NCBI GenBank assembly: GCA_030248135.1
Contig: JASANC010002230.1
Coordinates: 1-64,000 of the forward strand
Length of the DNA stretch: 64,000 nucleotides
Source of the DNA: Theristus sp. LFF4_11
Taxonomy: Eukaryota > Nematoda > Chromadorea > Monhysterida > Xyalidae
Reading direction: 5' to 3'
Position 1 is the first letter of the stretch; every line of letters starts with the position of its first letter. The position numbers were made by a program, and so were the translations under genes. Below, one piece after another: positions 11,337-24,500 of the stretch. The notes under the pieces were generated by a model. It was given only the letters and a program-made list of their open reading frames with translations, was not told where the DNA came from and did no database searches.

Positions 11337-12503
11337 ACAACAGAACAGCCGGAAAAACAAAACACCGGAAAATCATTCACCAAGTGAATGAAACATTGTC
11401 AAATTTTGTTCCTTTGATATCTTTTGTCTCTGTTGTTCTGCCATTTTTGTCCGAGCACACGATCAACTTGCATAGTGTACATAAATGTGGTGGCACGAAT
11501 CGGTATGGCACACGGCACGGGTCAGTGGCTAGTGACGCAAAAAAAATACGTGCATAACATGAAACCATTTTCTGAAGTTCTGATGTTGTGTTCTGTTTGT
11601 TTTGCGATAAAACAAAAAGTGAACCAATTTCGGGGCTTGTTTTTTTTCATCATCTTGAAAAACACCGCGCAACAGCTTCAAAACGTTGAAATGGCTTGAG
11701 ATTGGTTTTTTGGAACAAAAAAGTGGCGCACCGAAGTCATAAATAACAAGTGAAGTGAAAGAAAATACGCCGCAGAGCACAGAAGCGCCGCATGCGTAAC
11801 TCGCCGCAAAATTCACCACAAAAACAGTTAAATGTGGCTCTTCAACATAAACAAACAACCCTACCCTTGACAAACAAAGAATAGCTTTGCCTACATACTA
11901 AACCAAAGCCAAGTTTACAGTCTGTTTGCTTTGCCTACATTACTAAACCAAAGCCAAGTTTACAGTCTGTTTTGTTGTTCAGTTCGGTTTCAATGAAGTC
12001 GTTGTAGGTTCCTAATCCTAAGCCCAATCCTAATCCTAATGAAGTCGTTGTAGGTTCCTAATCCTAAACCTAATCCTAATCCTAAGTGAAGCCTTTTTAA
12101 CAAAGTGAAAGTGCCTTGATTGACAGCTTTGTTGAAGGGGTGAAACATTGGGATCAGGGATCAGCTCCAGCTCCGGTTTAGCTTTGTAGTTTTACGAGTC
12201 TGTTTTGTTGTTTTAGTTCGGTTTCAATGAATTCCTAAACGTAAAGCCAATCGTAATCCTAATGAAGTATTGAATTTGTTGCGTTGAAACATTGGGATCG
12301 GATCAGGGATCAGGTTTAGCTTTGTAGTTTTACGCAAAGGATTATTTTCTTGACTGGCTGGAGCAGAGCAGAAAGAAGAGCCCCCGCCCCTCCCCCACTA
12401 TCTCACTATCTGAAACGCATTTTCAGAAGAAAAAGCATTTCAATGTCGAATTTTGAATTTTTGAACAACCATAGTATTGTAGTTTTTGTAACGTCGTGCA
12501 CCG
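11337..12503. other. Spacer between PREP and GCC1, with a repeat shared with 41.2-42.0 kb
   Basis: The right half (about 11885-12335) consists of blocks such as CTAAACCAAAGCCAAGTTTA, TCCTAATCCTAA, GCCTTTTTAACAAAGTGAAA and GGGATCAGGGATCAGCTCC. They recur in the same order at 41215-42025, where an extra element is inserted. The left half shows no gene. The promoter of GCC1 should lie here, but I cannot point to a specific site. Confidence 0.7.
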
Positions 12504-15500
12504 ATGAGTCGATCCGCCGAGCTGCAAAAGACTGTTGATGATCAGCGGAGACAATTGAGTCTTTATGAGAAAAAGCTGAAAGGTTTGCGGTTTTTTGTTC
12601 AACTTTTGCGCTTGTTGTTGCTAATGGCAAAAAGCCTTTGATATTTTTTCTTTCGCCAACTTCGTCGGCCACGAAACGAATTTCAGCCAACAGGGAAAGC
12701 TCTCCGATCCGACGAACAGTTTCATCAGTTTTTTTCTACTGGTTTCAGATGTAATTCGCGCGTACAAAGGTTTATTGGCTGAGAAAGAGGCGCTGGAATG
12801 CAGCCTGAACGCACTGAATGACAAACGAAAGACCACTGGCGTGCAGAGCGAAAATGAAGCAAACGTGAGATTGTGCTGTTCTAAAATCAATGTTTCTCGA
12901 ATTCGAACCAAAAGTGGTGCAAGTAGCATCAAGTTTTTTTTTTAATTTTACGCGCGCCGGTTCCGGAAACCCGAAGGTACCAAACTCCGGCGGAGACGGG
13001 CAATTACTGCCCCGAGCCCAATTTTACCCTCGGCTCAGGAGGGAATAGACCATCAGATGTTTGTTGGTCACTCTAATTTTCCTCGAGTATGTCTTGTCCA
13101 CAGCGAGGTTCGAACCGGGTACCTACAGAACTGTAGGCCGAAGTTCTACCGCTACGCCAAGGACGCGACCAGTTTGATTGGGTTTCAGACACGACACGTC
13201 ATTCGGTCTCGTCCGGTTTAAACTACTTCTGTTTTCGTGAACTTTACAACTGCGCAGCAACTTTAACTGCAGCTTTGACGCCCGTCTCAGTACTTTGCTC
13301 TTGCCTGTCGTCTCAGTTTCCCATTCAAACGAGTGAAATGTCTCGAACTTGAAAAAATGTAAACACCACCATGTGGTGACAGTTGAACGTCGAGATTTTT
13401 AGCAGCAACAGAAGTGATCGAAAACAGCCAATCCAAAAGCCAACACCAAAGAAAAACTGCATGACAAAAGCAAAGCAAAAAACGGCCGCACAGAAAAAAC
13501 CGAAACTGCAAATACCGTCGCTCAGGACTCCGCGGGCAGTTTATCAGTCGATCTTGTTGCGGGCGTGTCGAACAGCGAAGAAGCGCCAGACAATGGTGAC
13601 CGGCAAACAGCGGCAGAGTGCGGTGGTGGTGTACCACAGGAGGCCGCCGGCGGTGTACCACAAGATCGCGATACAAGCGATCTGATTCGAACGCTGCAAA
13701 GGTCGCTTGCCACAATCACACAAGAGAAATCGCGTTCGGAAGCGGCGTTCAAGGCTGACCGCAAACAGCTGCTGGTGAGGACAACCGGCATTCTTGAAAA
13801 AATAGCGGGTTTTTTTGAAAACCCGTGATTTTTGCAGGCGCGTAATTCAATGCACCGTGATTTTGAGTTTACACAGAAAACGATCCGTGAGTTTTTTGCA
13901 CGCGTTTTTCAAAAACCCGCTATTCTTCAAGAATGCCGGACAACCGTGAGCTGCGTTGATGCAAGCTGCAGTGTGCACACGCAGTTTTGAGATTCGCTGT
14001 AAATTCGTCGGTGTAGGGACAGCGTCATTCATTTTTTTCAGGCGGAACACGAGAAATCTCGCCTGGAAGCGGCGCAACAGCGTGACCAGCTGCAGACCGA
14101 ATTGACGACGTGTAAACAACAGGTCGGCGGATCAGAAGTTCTTTTTGATTCTGCATCGTTTCAACCATTAAAAACTCTTCAACAGTGAACGGGTCTCCGT
14201 GCTACATGCTGTTCATACAGTTTTATCAAAGTTCTTGCGAAATAAAATGGATGTGTGGATGGAAGGTGCGCAAACTTCCGCGCTTTGTGCGTTCCGCAAT
14301 TTCAGTTCGGTCCGTTGATTGGCTGCATCGATCTCATGCGACCAGTTAGTGAGCGAGGACCAACTAAAAAGCGCAGGCAATTGTCAAAGCGCTGGTTTGC
14401 AAGTGTTCACAGCCCATAATCATCAGCTTCATTATGATTGGTGCGCACAGGCTCGCCCATCCGTCCATCAGTGGAACAAAAAAAACAGTGAAAATTAAAT
14501 TCAAACAAGCATCAAATGAAAAAAAATCGTTTTTTTCTCTCGTCAGAACGCCGAGCTTCGCGCGTCCATCCGTCAAGAGCAGCTGGCGCGACAGTCAGAC
14601 GCGCTGGATCACGCGGCGCAATTGAACGAGCTGCAGTTGAAATTGACGACGGAGCAGACGTCGAAGACGGAGCTCACGCAGAAGGTCAGCGATAGTCGAT
14701 AATACCATGATTTTTTCAATATTTGAAGCACGCTTCCCACCGATTCCGGAAACCCGAAGGTACCAACACTCCGGTGGGTTTGGGGAACAGACGGGGAACT
14801 GATGGTCAACAGCGTTTCGTAGTGTGTTATTGATTTGAGTGACTGTTGAGTTTCTGTTGAAATGCTAACGGCCTGTTCATACGTATGCGAACGCACGTCT
14901 GTAGTACGGCTAAATCACAAGACGTGCCGTGTCGTATGCGCACGGGCCTCAGTCTTTACATGCCCTGCGCTGCCTGCGGCCCGGCCGAAATGCAAGGAAC
15001 CAACCATCATACAATTCCGGTTGAGTTGTTTATTGGTTCATCACGGAAAGATGTCGACGCACTAATTTCACGTCAGCGCATATCGCGCGTGGTGCGGCTC
15101 TTTTTGACCATCTGACTTGATTGATTGATTGATTCTGAGTGTATCTCTGATACTGAGGGTGACGTTTCTCATGCAGATCGACGAAAACTGTTGCAGAAAT
15201 AGAACAGATCAATTCGATGTAAAGTCTTGCAAAACGTTTCGGAACCGTGAAATTTCTAAATTCAATAAAGCTCCGTGAATATTCCAGGTAGCAAGTGTCG
15301 CGAGTTGCCGTGAAACACTACAACAGGAATTGGAGCAGCAAATTGCACAGTTGAACGATCAGCTGGCTGGTGCGAACCGAACGTTGGCCGAACAACGGAA
15401 ACAGTACGACAGCGACATCGCGGTATTGCAGCAGAAGATCATGAATCTCAAGGTGAAATCTTTGCTTTGGCTTTTGAAATCTTCAAAATACCTTATGAAA

Positions 15501-18500
15501 TGCTGTTTGAAGATACGATTTTTGAGTTGTCGGAAAGAGCAAATTCAACATCACTTGTGATGCCGCGTTCAAACAATGCATCTTCAGACGAGTACGACTA
15601 ACTTGTCAGACAAAAAAAGTTCACGTTACCAAATCAGATTCATCTATCAGTGAGCGCACTCTGTGATGTTGCACAGTCGCAAACACACAAGCACACGTGC
15701 ATACACTGTCAGCGAAAATGTGCCTGTGTGTTTGTTTGTGACTGGGCAACATCACAATGTTGAGTTCACTGTCCTCCAACCAGCACGTTGCAGCGTGCCA
15801 CCATATTTTATGGTGGGGCTTTCAGCAGCATTTTGCAATTTTGCTCCCATTTTTTCGTTCCAGACCGGTTACGAAACTCAGTTGGACGCGGAGCGTGTAC
15901 GGGCGGCACAGGCGGAACGCCGATTACAAGCCGGTGAGCACAGTCACGCGGACGTGTACGAGGTGAAGATGGCCGAGTTGACGAACACACTGGCCGACAT
16001 TCAGTCGCAGCACGTGCACGACATGCACACGATCGAGAGGCTCAAGGTAGAGGTGGCAGTTTTTTTGGAAGAATATAATTTCCGAAAAAAATTCCGGAAA
16101 TTTTTCCGGACAAATTTCCGGAAATTTTTCACGTGCCATCTCTAGTTGAAGGTACAGTTGAACTCTCTTGAGTTATAGGCTCCTATCGATTGACTAGTGA
16201 TCACGTGCTGCATGCGTTCTGTGGAGGCATCGCTGTGTGGGGTGTGGAGTCCGTCACGTGATCACCAACCAATCAGCTGATTGCCAAGAATTTCTGCAGT
16301 TTTCGGGCAGACGTCCACTGTTCTGAGATGGACCCATCAACATCAATATAAAATCTTTTTTTTTCAGATTTTTCTAATAAATTGTTTTTTTCGTTTTAGC
16401 AGCGCGTCAATCAGCTGGAGGTTGAGATGGAACAGGACAAACACGGCGCCGGGGTACACGCACAGCACGATGACTCGTTGGACACACTGACGCAGTCATT
16501 GGTGCGCTGCGCCGAGAAGATGCGCGCGCTGCATGCGCTCGATGAGACGCAGTTCTATGGTGAGCACAAAAAAGGTTGCTCAATAAAGCGGGTTGTGGTT
16601 TGTAGACCCATTTCACAACGAAGCTTTGCGTCGCGTACTTTCATATTCTTTCCATGTTCTGTGATCTGTGTTCGTCATGATGTCCTTCCGAAAAAAACTT
16701 GCACAGTGCATCTTAAAAAGTAATTGGACTCCGCATACTATGTGTGCCAGTGTGTTTGCGTGTATCTGCAGACTGCAGATGAAATCTATGGTAAAACGAA
16801 CACAACTGAATTGAGAATCCATGGGAGCGGCAACTCTTCCCTCGGCATATACTTGTGCCAATTCTGGTTTCCCTTCTTAGTCAAAATTCAACTTCAGCTG
16901 TGCTGTGTCATTTTTCATAACAGGCTAACTCACCTTTTTCTTCATGCTCAGAACTGCTCCGTCTGGAGTCTCCGTTCTCCGACTCGGCGCACGACCACTG
17001 TCAACTGCGTTGCGAACGTTTGCGGACGGACTTGGAGCGATACAAACAGAAACTGCAGGCGACTGTGCGTCGGTATGAAGATGAGGTGAGGTGGTGGGAT
17101 TGGTTGTGGGTTGGTGAAAAAAGTGAATTTTTGAGATTGTAAATTTTTCTATTTGGGTTTGCTGAAAAATTCTGAAACATAACCAAAATAAAGATTACAT
17201 TTTCTATTTCAGAAAAATTTGCAACTTCTTTTTCAAACGCAAGACCGCACAAGGGAGAAAAAAAATGCCAATTGCCCGTTTGATTTCCACCTTTTTGTGC
17301 AGACCCGAAAACGCCTCATCTCGTCTTCCCTCACGGAGCCCCCTGCGATTTCGCCCGTTTCCTCCGGTGCCACGCAACCCCAGCAGCAGGTGCAGCGTCA
17401 GTTCGACGAGCAAAATGCCCGCCTGAAAGCGGAGTTCGAAGCGCGCGTGCAAACGTGAGTCGGAATGTTTTTGTTTTTTTATTTTCTGTTGAACTATTTC
17501 GAAAATTGAAGTGACCGCAATAATGAACCGGATAACGCAACTGAACGACTGGCGCTTTAGCTGTTTGATTGATTGATTGGTTGCTTTTGAATCGCTTTTG
17601 TCTAGTCTAGTCGTATGGGCGTGTTGTCGATGTTTCACTTTACATGTACTGGTAATCATTCGTGTGTGTGTGTACAGTCGAACTCTATAACATATCCAAC
17701 TAGCTGATTGGTTGGATGCGTGCATTCTGTGCATGTATCGCTGTGAAGGCGAAGTTTCGTTTGCACGGAATGCAGCATGTATCACGTGATCACCAACCAA
17801 TCAGCCAGTTGGATATGTCATAGAGTTTGATCGTAGGTTTCTAAAACTGCACAGACTAACCGAACAGCTGGAGAAGCAACAAGAAGCGCACACGCGCGCA
17901 ATCGGCCAGCTGAAGGCAGAGCACGAACGGCGTACAGCGCAGATGGAGCTCGAAGCGCAGGTAACGTCGGCGTTGCCGCTTTGTGCGCAGAAAATACAGA
18001 AACGGAGAGCACTCGCAGAACTTTCGATGAGTGAGAAAGGATGCAAAGAGCGACGAAACAGTGGAACACGGCTGCAGAAGAGTGCATGTGATGTGGTCTC
18101 ATCAGTGATGTGTCCATATCCATCCTTCACCAACAAACTCACAGTCCAAAACAAGGCAATCTACCCCGGTTCACTTTTGCGCGCAGCGTCACCGTGAACG
18201 GACGGAGGCGTTGCTGAACGAGAAGCAGCACGAGCTGGAGACGACCCGCCAGATTCTGGCCACCGTTCGCCAGCAGCAGCAAACCGCCGAGCCGCCGGCC
18301 GATCCGAGATCGGCGAGGAAAATCTCCGCGGAGCGAGGTACACCGCAGATTTTCTGTCTCTCTGTTTCTGTTTTGTTTTTTTGTTCGCCCCTCGTGGCAT
18401 CCCTCCTGGACATTTTTTCTTGGTGCGAATTCGTCTCACCCCCCGTCGACAATGACAAGAATTTGCGTGGCTATTTGATGTTGTTCTGACGTGCATTTTC

Positions 18501-20267
18501 CAGTTGGTAAGCAGGTCCCGAACAGAATTAGTGCTCAACTTGCACCACACAACTATTGTCAAAGTTGTGCAGTGCACTGAGATGACTGAATCTGGAATTC
18601 TGATCGGCTTTCACGAGCTGATGGGTGCACCAAATCAAAAACAGCCATACAGTCTGCTGATTGTCCGTAATTCAAATTCTGTCAAACTGTAAAACATGTT
18701 CAGTTTTTGTGTTCTGGCATTCTGGCTGTATCAATCAATCAGTGAGCCCCATGTCAAAAGACACTTGAGCAATCAGCCTGACTGTCGATAAATTTTACTT
18801 TGTCTGCATCAAAACAAAACGCAGATTCGTGCGAGCACAGCGGCAGCGTGCGTCTTCGAGCCTCGCCGACCGGGACAACAACGTCGGGCGGGGGCGGGGC
18901 TGTTGGAGCGGGTACAGCGGCAGCAGCGATCGGCACGGGGGCAACCGGCGACATCAGTGGTGGTGCCGCGAACATGTACTACACGGCAGAGTTGGCGAGA
19001 AAGGAGCTGGAGATCGAGCTGCTCCGGAAGAAACTGCACGCCGTCGAGAATGCGAGACGGTAAAGGGTCACTCGAGAGACCGCGCACTCGTTGCTGTGAT
19101 ACAGCGATGCAACAAACACACTGGCACACATGCATGCGATCAAACACACTGGCACAAATGCACGCGATCAAACACACTGGCACACATGCACGCGAACACA
19201 CCCGAGCTGCTGTGAATTGTGACTGCGCAACGCGACTGTGTTGTTTGTTGTACGGAATGACCGAGTAAACATGGCAGCTTTTTTCAGGGTGCAAGGAGCG
19301 CAGGAAAGTTGAATGAAAGAAAAAAAGACGTTCAGAAACCAAATTGTATGCCAAATTTGACGCGTTTTTTTAGACTTATGGATTCTTCGTGCTATTCTGT
19401 TCACTCGTGCTCCCTTGAACACATGATTAGGAGTTATGTTGGCATTTTTGAAAAAGACAACTCCTAGTCTGCGACTGATCCCGCCTTGACGGGCTGCCTT
19501 ATTTATTCGGCCATACCATAACTGAGTTCGTGGTCTTCAGACTAGAACTTGGAGTTTTGTCATGATGAGGATTTATCGCGTTTCGCGAGTTTTTTACGTG
19601 CTCCATCCAGGACGCGTTTTTGGGTTAATCGAGCAATTTTTCCGGTTTTTGAAGCCGGCGGAGTGGGGGAGGATGGTAAAAAAACCGGTTTTACTTCCCT
19701 TGCCAACTCAAACGGGTCAAGTTCCAAACCAGTGTGCTTTTAATGCCCATCACAAGCGTCAAACCACATTTTTGCATTTCTCTTCCAGCGACATGCACCA
19801 CTCGGCCGTGACGACCGAACTGCAGCGACATCAAACGATCGAGCATCTAAAGGAGGAGATTCGCTGTATGGAGCTGAAATTGAAATTGTACACCGGCAAC
19901 GCGAACATGGAGTATTTGAAGAATGTCTTGTTGCAGTACATGCTTTGCGAGACGATGCATGGCCGTCGACCGATGCTGCGTGCGATTGCGCAGGTGACGG
20001 GGGGGGGGCGTCAGTTTTTGTCATCGATCCGAGGTCTTTTTTCCAATGGTTCTGCGACTGAATACCGTACAGATGGGGTATAGCAGTTTTTTATGCATGA
20101 CGCGGCGATTCGGAGTTTCCGAGAGTCACTTGGTCCATTTTGAATTGCCGCGTCAATCTTGAAATTTTTTGTTTCAGGTGTTAAACTTTAGCGCTGGCGA
20201 ATTGGAGACCGTTCTTAAGCACGATCAGAAATGGTACGGCAGTAGTTTGTGGCCATTGTTGCAGTGA
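12504..20267 (+). CDS. GCC1: GRIP and coiled-coil domain protein 1 (golgin GCC88-like)
   Basis: A golgin of the trans-Golgi network. The GRIP domain binds the small GTPase Arl1, and the coiled coil tethers vesicles arriving from endosomes. Fifteen exons: 12504-12582, 12749-12864, 13526-13774, 14042-14122, 14547-14684, 15288-15452, 15864-16046, 16400-16559, 16952-17085, 17303-17454, 17855-17960, 18187-18337, 18825-19059, 19789-19993, 20178-20267, giving 747 aa (human about 775). The N-terminus matches the family signature (YEKKLKDVIRAYKGLLAEKE), and exon 3 has SLATITQEKSRSEA. The middle is Q/E/L-rich coiled coil. The C-terminal GRIP domain (about 685-735) has MEYLKNVLLQYM followed by VLNFSAGELE. 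A Gly/Ala-rich insert lies at about 580-615. The exon 3 acceptor (13525) is chosen on phase and is the weakest border. Introns carry MITEs and a SINE. No promoter was identified. Confidence 0.9.
12950..13172 (-). mobile_element. tRNA-derived SINE, second family
   Basis: On the - strand it begins CGCGTCCTTGGCGTAGCGGT, with an A-box-like GGCGTAGCGGTAG, then GGTTCGAACCTCG (a near-perfect B box), then a roughly 150 nt non-tRNA tail ending near TTCGGGTTTCCGGAACCGG. Part of the tail recurs at 14735-14810. It lies in GCC1 intron 2. The tRNA head cannot fold into a complete mature tRNA because the 3' acceptor side is replaced by tail. Confidence 0.65.
13776..13950. repeat. Long imperfect hairpin in GCC1 intron 3
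   Basis: The arms begin with GGACAACCGGCATTCTTGAA and mirror to TTCAAGAATGCCGGACAACC. The whole 175 nt folds back on itself with a small centre near GATTTTGAGTTTACAC. It directly follows the exon 3 donor. There are no further copies in the window. Confidence 0.75.
14735..14810 (-). mobile_element. Fragment of the second SINE family
   Basis: Contains GATTCCGGAAACCCGAAGGT and CTCCGGTGGG, matching the tail end of the element at 12950-13172. It lies in GCC1 intron 5. Confidence 0.6.
16152..16290. mobile_element. MITE family A, copy 2 (diverged)
   Basis: Left end ACAGTTGAACTCTCTTGAG. The interior keeps GTGATCACGTG, GCATGCGTTCTGTG and CACCAACCAATCAGCTGATT. The right end is decayed. It lies in GCC1 intron 7. 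Confidence 0.65.
17677..17837. mobile_element. MITE family A, copy 3
   Basis: Ends ACAGTCGAACTCTATAACAT and ATGTCATAGAGTTTGATCGT flank the family core (GATTGGTTGGATGCG, ACGTGATCACCAACC). It lies in GCC1 intron 10, ending a few bases before the exon 11 acceptor region. Confidence 0.75.
19110..19205 (+). repeat. Short tandem array containing the CAAACACACTGGCACA motif
   Basis: Three head-to-tail units of about 29 nt, each with AACACACTGGCACA followed by a TGCACGCGATC-like stretch, in GCC1 intron 13. The same 15-nt motif is scattered singly through many other introns of the window. Confidence 0.8.
19250..19530 (-). repeat. Dispersed repeat family C, copy 2
   Basis: Reverse-orientation copy of the repeat at 1640-1915. 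It contains GAGTAAACATGGCAGC at its left and GGCTGCCTTATTTATTCGGC at its right. It lies in GCC1 intron 13. Confidence 0.75.
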
Positions 20268-21569
20268 AATTATGAGAAAACTGGTGATTGGGCTGTGGTT
20301 TGTTTTGTTCTGTTCATTTTTCCGAAGAAATGTTTTCTGAACATTTTTTTTCATTTTTGAAGTACAATTGAAATTATGGGCAATCAGCTGATTGGCTGGT
20401 TTGGAGTTGGGCGCGCTTACTGATTGGTCCAACCAGTTGGGTGTATCCAATCGGCATGTCAGATTTTTAATGCCGGTGGTTCATGCAACTTCCTATTCAA
20501 TCAGCATGTCAGATTCAAATGCCAGTTTGTGTGTAACTTGCTCTTGCAGTATTTTGAAGTTTGATTTTATCCGGACTTCAACTCAACTGCAGTGCACTTT
20601 TGTTGTGATGTGGGTTGTTTATACAAAACTTCCAGTTAGTTGTAAAATGTGCCAAATTAACCTGTTGACCAAAATGATCCCGTCTGATCTGGGCTATGTT
20701 GTCTGTACATCTGTTTCACATCGGTTCATATTTATTTCTGCTGAAAACAATCATGGCAGGTGGTTTGCTTCAAATAAAAACAACGCATCGAACTTCGTGA
20801 ATGGACGTGGATTTTTCATGTCGTCTTATGCAGCTTGCAGCATTTATGTGTCAAGCGCTTTGGTTGCTTTTTCTTTTGTTGCATTTTTTATTGCTAAAAG
20901 AGTTTTTCGAAAAATTCGACCAACGAAATACCGTATTACCTCTATTAAACCCCCCCAAATTAACCCCCCCCCCCAAAAATAAACCCCCACCCCCTCGACA
21001 AGTTTCCAAATAATCCCCCCCCCCCAAAATAATCCCCCATGGGGGATTATTGGAAACCTGTTTGAAACACATACCCAGAAAAACATACACATAAACAGTG
21101 AATTCAGTGGCTGGTTGCAGTGAAAATGATGAAATTGTGCTACCAAAGGCCCCAAATGGATGAGTTAATGGTAATTTCATTACAAAAGGCTGTTGTGAAA
21201 GGAAATTTCTTGTAGAGTAGAAGTTTCTGCGACTTCCTTCCTGCCATGGAAGGTATTTTTGCCATTTTGCCCACCCCTAAAAATGGTTTCCAAATAAACC
21301 CCCCCCCCCCAAAAAAAAAATAAAGCCCCCCCAAAAAATAACCCCCCCCCCCAAAAAATAAACCCCACCCCCAGAAGTCGCTGAAGAAATAAACCCCCAT
21401 GGGGGTTTATTAGAGGTAATACGGTAATTAGTTTCTCTGGTTTTTCTCAGTCTTTCAGAAGAAAGCTTTCAGTGATCATTCTTTTCAACGCAAGAGCGAA
21501 TTGAAGACCCGAGTTTCAATATTTTGCCGATCTTATACAATTCCGCCATTTTGTGCACACAACCAAAAT
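20268..21569. other. Spacer between GCC1 and the C-type lectin
   Basis: Downstream of the GCC1 stop there is unremarkable sequence with an AATAAA near 20772 that could serve GCC1. The poly-C inverted-repeat element (20928-21426) fills the second half. A long open frame at 20392-20982 has no family signature or splice context and is not annotated as a gene. Confidence 0.6.
20928..21426. mobile_element. Inverted-repeat element with poly-C tracts
   Basis: The ends are TACCGTATTACCTCTATTAA and TTATTAGAGGTAATACGGTA. The inside alternates runs of 7-10 C with AATAAACCCC or AATAATCCCC on both sides of a short unique centre, including the palindrome AATCCCCCATGGGGGATT. The first seven bases (TACCGTA) are the same as in MITE family B. 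No coding potential. Confidence 0.8.
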
Positions 21570-24500
21570 ATGTTCGGCTGTCTGGCGATGTTGTGTCGCT
21601 ACCTCATACTCGTGTTCGTTTGCTGCACCAAAGCGCAGCCACCAGGTTGTACACTTGTTGAGCATTGGCATTTTTTAAAAAGTGCGATCCAGTCTTTCAA
21701 TATTACTGTCCAGGACAGTTCCACCCAAGGTTTCTCGGGAAAATGATCCCTTCTGGTTCTTATTTATTCGAATTTGTGACTCTGTGACGGTGTGCTATAG
21801 CTGGAGTGTGGTGTGCGGATGCTGGTTTTGGTTGGTTAGCACTAGGGTTGGCATGGTAAAAATACCGTTTTTTTTACCGGTAAAAAAACACGTATTTATA
21901 CGCGTTTTTTACCAGGGCAAAAATTGGTGCCTTGAAAAAAACGGGAAAAAGACCGTTTCTGTATTTTTCCGGTTTTTTTCGTATTTTTCCGGTTTTTTTC
22001 AATTTCGGACCCTGAGTTATCATTTTTGATGAGAAAATGAGAAAATCTGTGACCAAGAAAAATATGATGACGAAATTGACATTGATGTTTTGAAAGAACT
22101 GTTAAGCGAGGTGCGCAAGAATCGGCTGGAGCTGCCGAGCTGACCTGAAATTTTCAAAAATTCCAAATGTCGCTCAAAATTGTCTTTCTTACACAATTAC
22201 TGATTTGTTTTCTTTTTGATCTGAACTGACTCTAAATTCGGTTTAATTGCGTTATTGCAGCAAATTGTGTTTGTCTATTGTGACCAAAGACTGTCCGGTG
22301 AAAACGCTGTGGTTTTTTCCTATGTAACTGGTGGAATATAAACGATTGAACAAAAGATAATGTTCGATTTATTGCTGGTTTTTTGTTTTTTTGGGGGGTT
22401 TTGAAGCCCAAACATAATTTATTTTCTTTGTTGGTGCACGATATTTTGAACAAAGCATTTTGAAAGCTGTTTTCACAATTCCTGGTTCAATTTTAAAGTC
22501 GGCTGCGAAAAATATGTGAGTTTTTACAACTTTTTGGCTTTCGTTTTTTTTCGGTAAAATTACCGTAATTTTACCGGTAAAAATACAGGTTTTTTTACCA
22601 CGATTTGAAAAAAACGGTATTTTGCCAACCCTAGTTAGCACAAACGTGCTCCACCACGCTGTCGCACCGGTATGAATCAAACACACCTCCTTCAGTCAAA
22701 AAAAATCCAAAAAAACTCCGCCGTCTTTTCAATGCAGACTGTAACGCCATAAACTCGTTGTATTCGTCGTTGTCGATCAGTGGCCAGTTGAATTCCGATG
22801 ATCAATCCAGTGACGCGTCTCAGTCGATTGAAGTCAATTCGAATCGTCCGTCGTGTATCTTTCTGATACTGCAGCGGCGAACTTGGTCCGAAGCGCAACA
22901 GGCACGAAAGGACTTTTCATGAAATTCGTTTTTTTTGGTTTTAAATTGTAGGTTTGTTTGATGTTGTTGCTGTTCGGCTTTGCTCGATTTCTCGATAAAC
23001 TTCATTGAACATTTCACCGGAAAATTGATTGGTGTTCATTGTCTGATCGCTTCTACAGCCGCCAATCAGCGCGCTGCGCTTGAGTTCGTTTTCTGTATGG
23101 TTAAAAACTGTCTGTCAAACACAGGCATGCATTGGCTTGACAAGCGCTCGTTCATGTTGTGTGCCTGTGTGTTTGTTTATGAACAACACTGTCTGTTGCA
23201 GCACAGAGTGCGTGTGATCTTTGGCCATTCTCAAAATTCCGAAGTCGATTACACCGTGGAATAAAAATTGCAAAAGTAGTTTTTTTCTTAAAAATTCAGG
23301 CATGTCGTCAGCTGATCCAGTTGCCAGAAGAAGATGAAAGCTCACCTGCACACCAATTGGTCGGCCATCTTGCATTCGTGCAAACCGAAGCTAAACTGAA
23401 CGCAATCAGCGAGTATCTGCGCGACGTTTACGGCGATGTGCGTTGTGTCGTTCTGGTTTTTTTAATTTTAGAAGACGAAATAGTTGTGTTATTCTTTCAA
23501 CGTTTTTCATTCGAATTTAAAAACGCTTTTTTGAAAAACCCTGTAACCCTGCTGCTTCATGTATTCCGCTTCAGCTAAAAGAACATGATAGACCTGACCT
23601 GACTGCCGAGAGTTGCTTGTCAATCCTAATAAATTCCAAATCCAGTCAAATAAAATCACGATACTTTTTTCCCAGATTTCAATCATGCCCGCAGCGGATT
23701 CGCTGTTCCAGCGTTCCCCTGACCCGCCGCAGTGGCTGGTCGGGCTTGCACAACCGCGACGTAGCGTGGAGCCACGCGGCGGCTGGCGGTGGACGAGCAG
23801 TGCTGTCGATTTTGGTTAGCAAAAAGCACCGAAAGTTTTTTTAAATTCGTTGTTTATTTTGAAGGTAATTTTGGAAAAAAATCTTGTTTGAAATTTGTGC
23901 ACGTTTTGAATGGAGTTTTTTTCCTGTGATAAGGCACACAAACTCACTGGCACAATGTGTGCGTGTGCCAGTAGGTTTATGCTTACTGATGCTAGAACAC
24001 CCGCGTTAACTTAGTCATAACAATGCAGTATAAACCATAAACAGCTAGAACCAACCAACCGATCAATCATTCTAACTCGACTGATCCAGGTTCAGCCAAT
24101 CAGCGTGCCCGATTCAATTACAAAACTCCTCAACCTGAGAAGAATGCGTGGTCGGGCAATCAGAAAAAGAGCTTCTGTTTCAGACACGGTTGAAAACATC
24201 GACGTTGACATCGATATTGACAGCAGTAATGGTGACGCACGTTCCATCAGTAGAATTCCGCTGGAATTCCGCGCGCTCGACTCACTGTGGAATGCGGGCG
24301 AACCGAATGACTACAAGAATCCGGACACGTTGCAAGGAGAGAACTGCGCCAGTCTACGGGTGCCTATGTTTGGTGTGAACGAATTAGGTGCGTCTGGTCT
24401 GGTGGCTGTAAAAACTCTGGTCGATGACTTCGTTGCTTTGGTGGTTTTAGTAGCGCATTAAGCGCTTGGGGGGGGGGTCGACTCCCGGTAAGGGGTGTAT

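Noticed and set aside
18809..19354. A 181-codon - strand frame
   Set aside because: Antisense to GCC1 exon 13 and the following tandem repeat; the + strand exon is supported by phase and family similarity.
20392..20982. A 196-codon open frame downstream of GCC1
   Set aside because: No motif, no splice context, irregular composition, and it runs into the poly-C transposon.
24105..24183. Continuation of the lectin frame upstream of 24184 as coding
   Set aside because: Reading in from exon 4 in phase, this stretch would end at a stop. The acceptor TTCTGTTTCAG at 24183 restores the lectin frame, so 24105-24183 is taken as intron.
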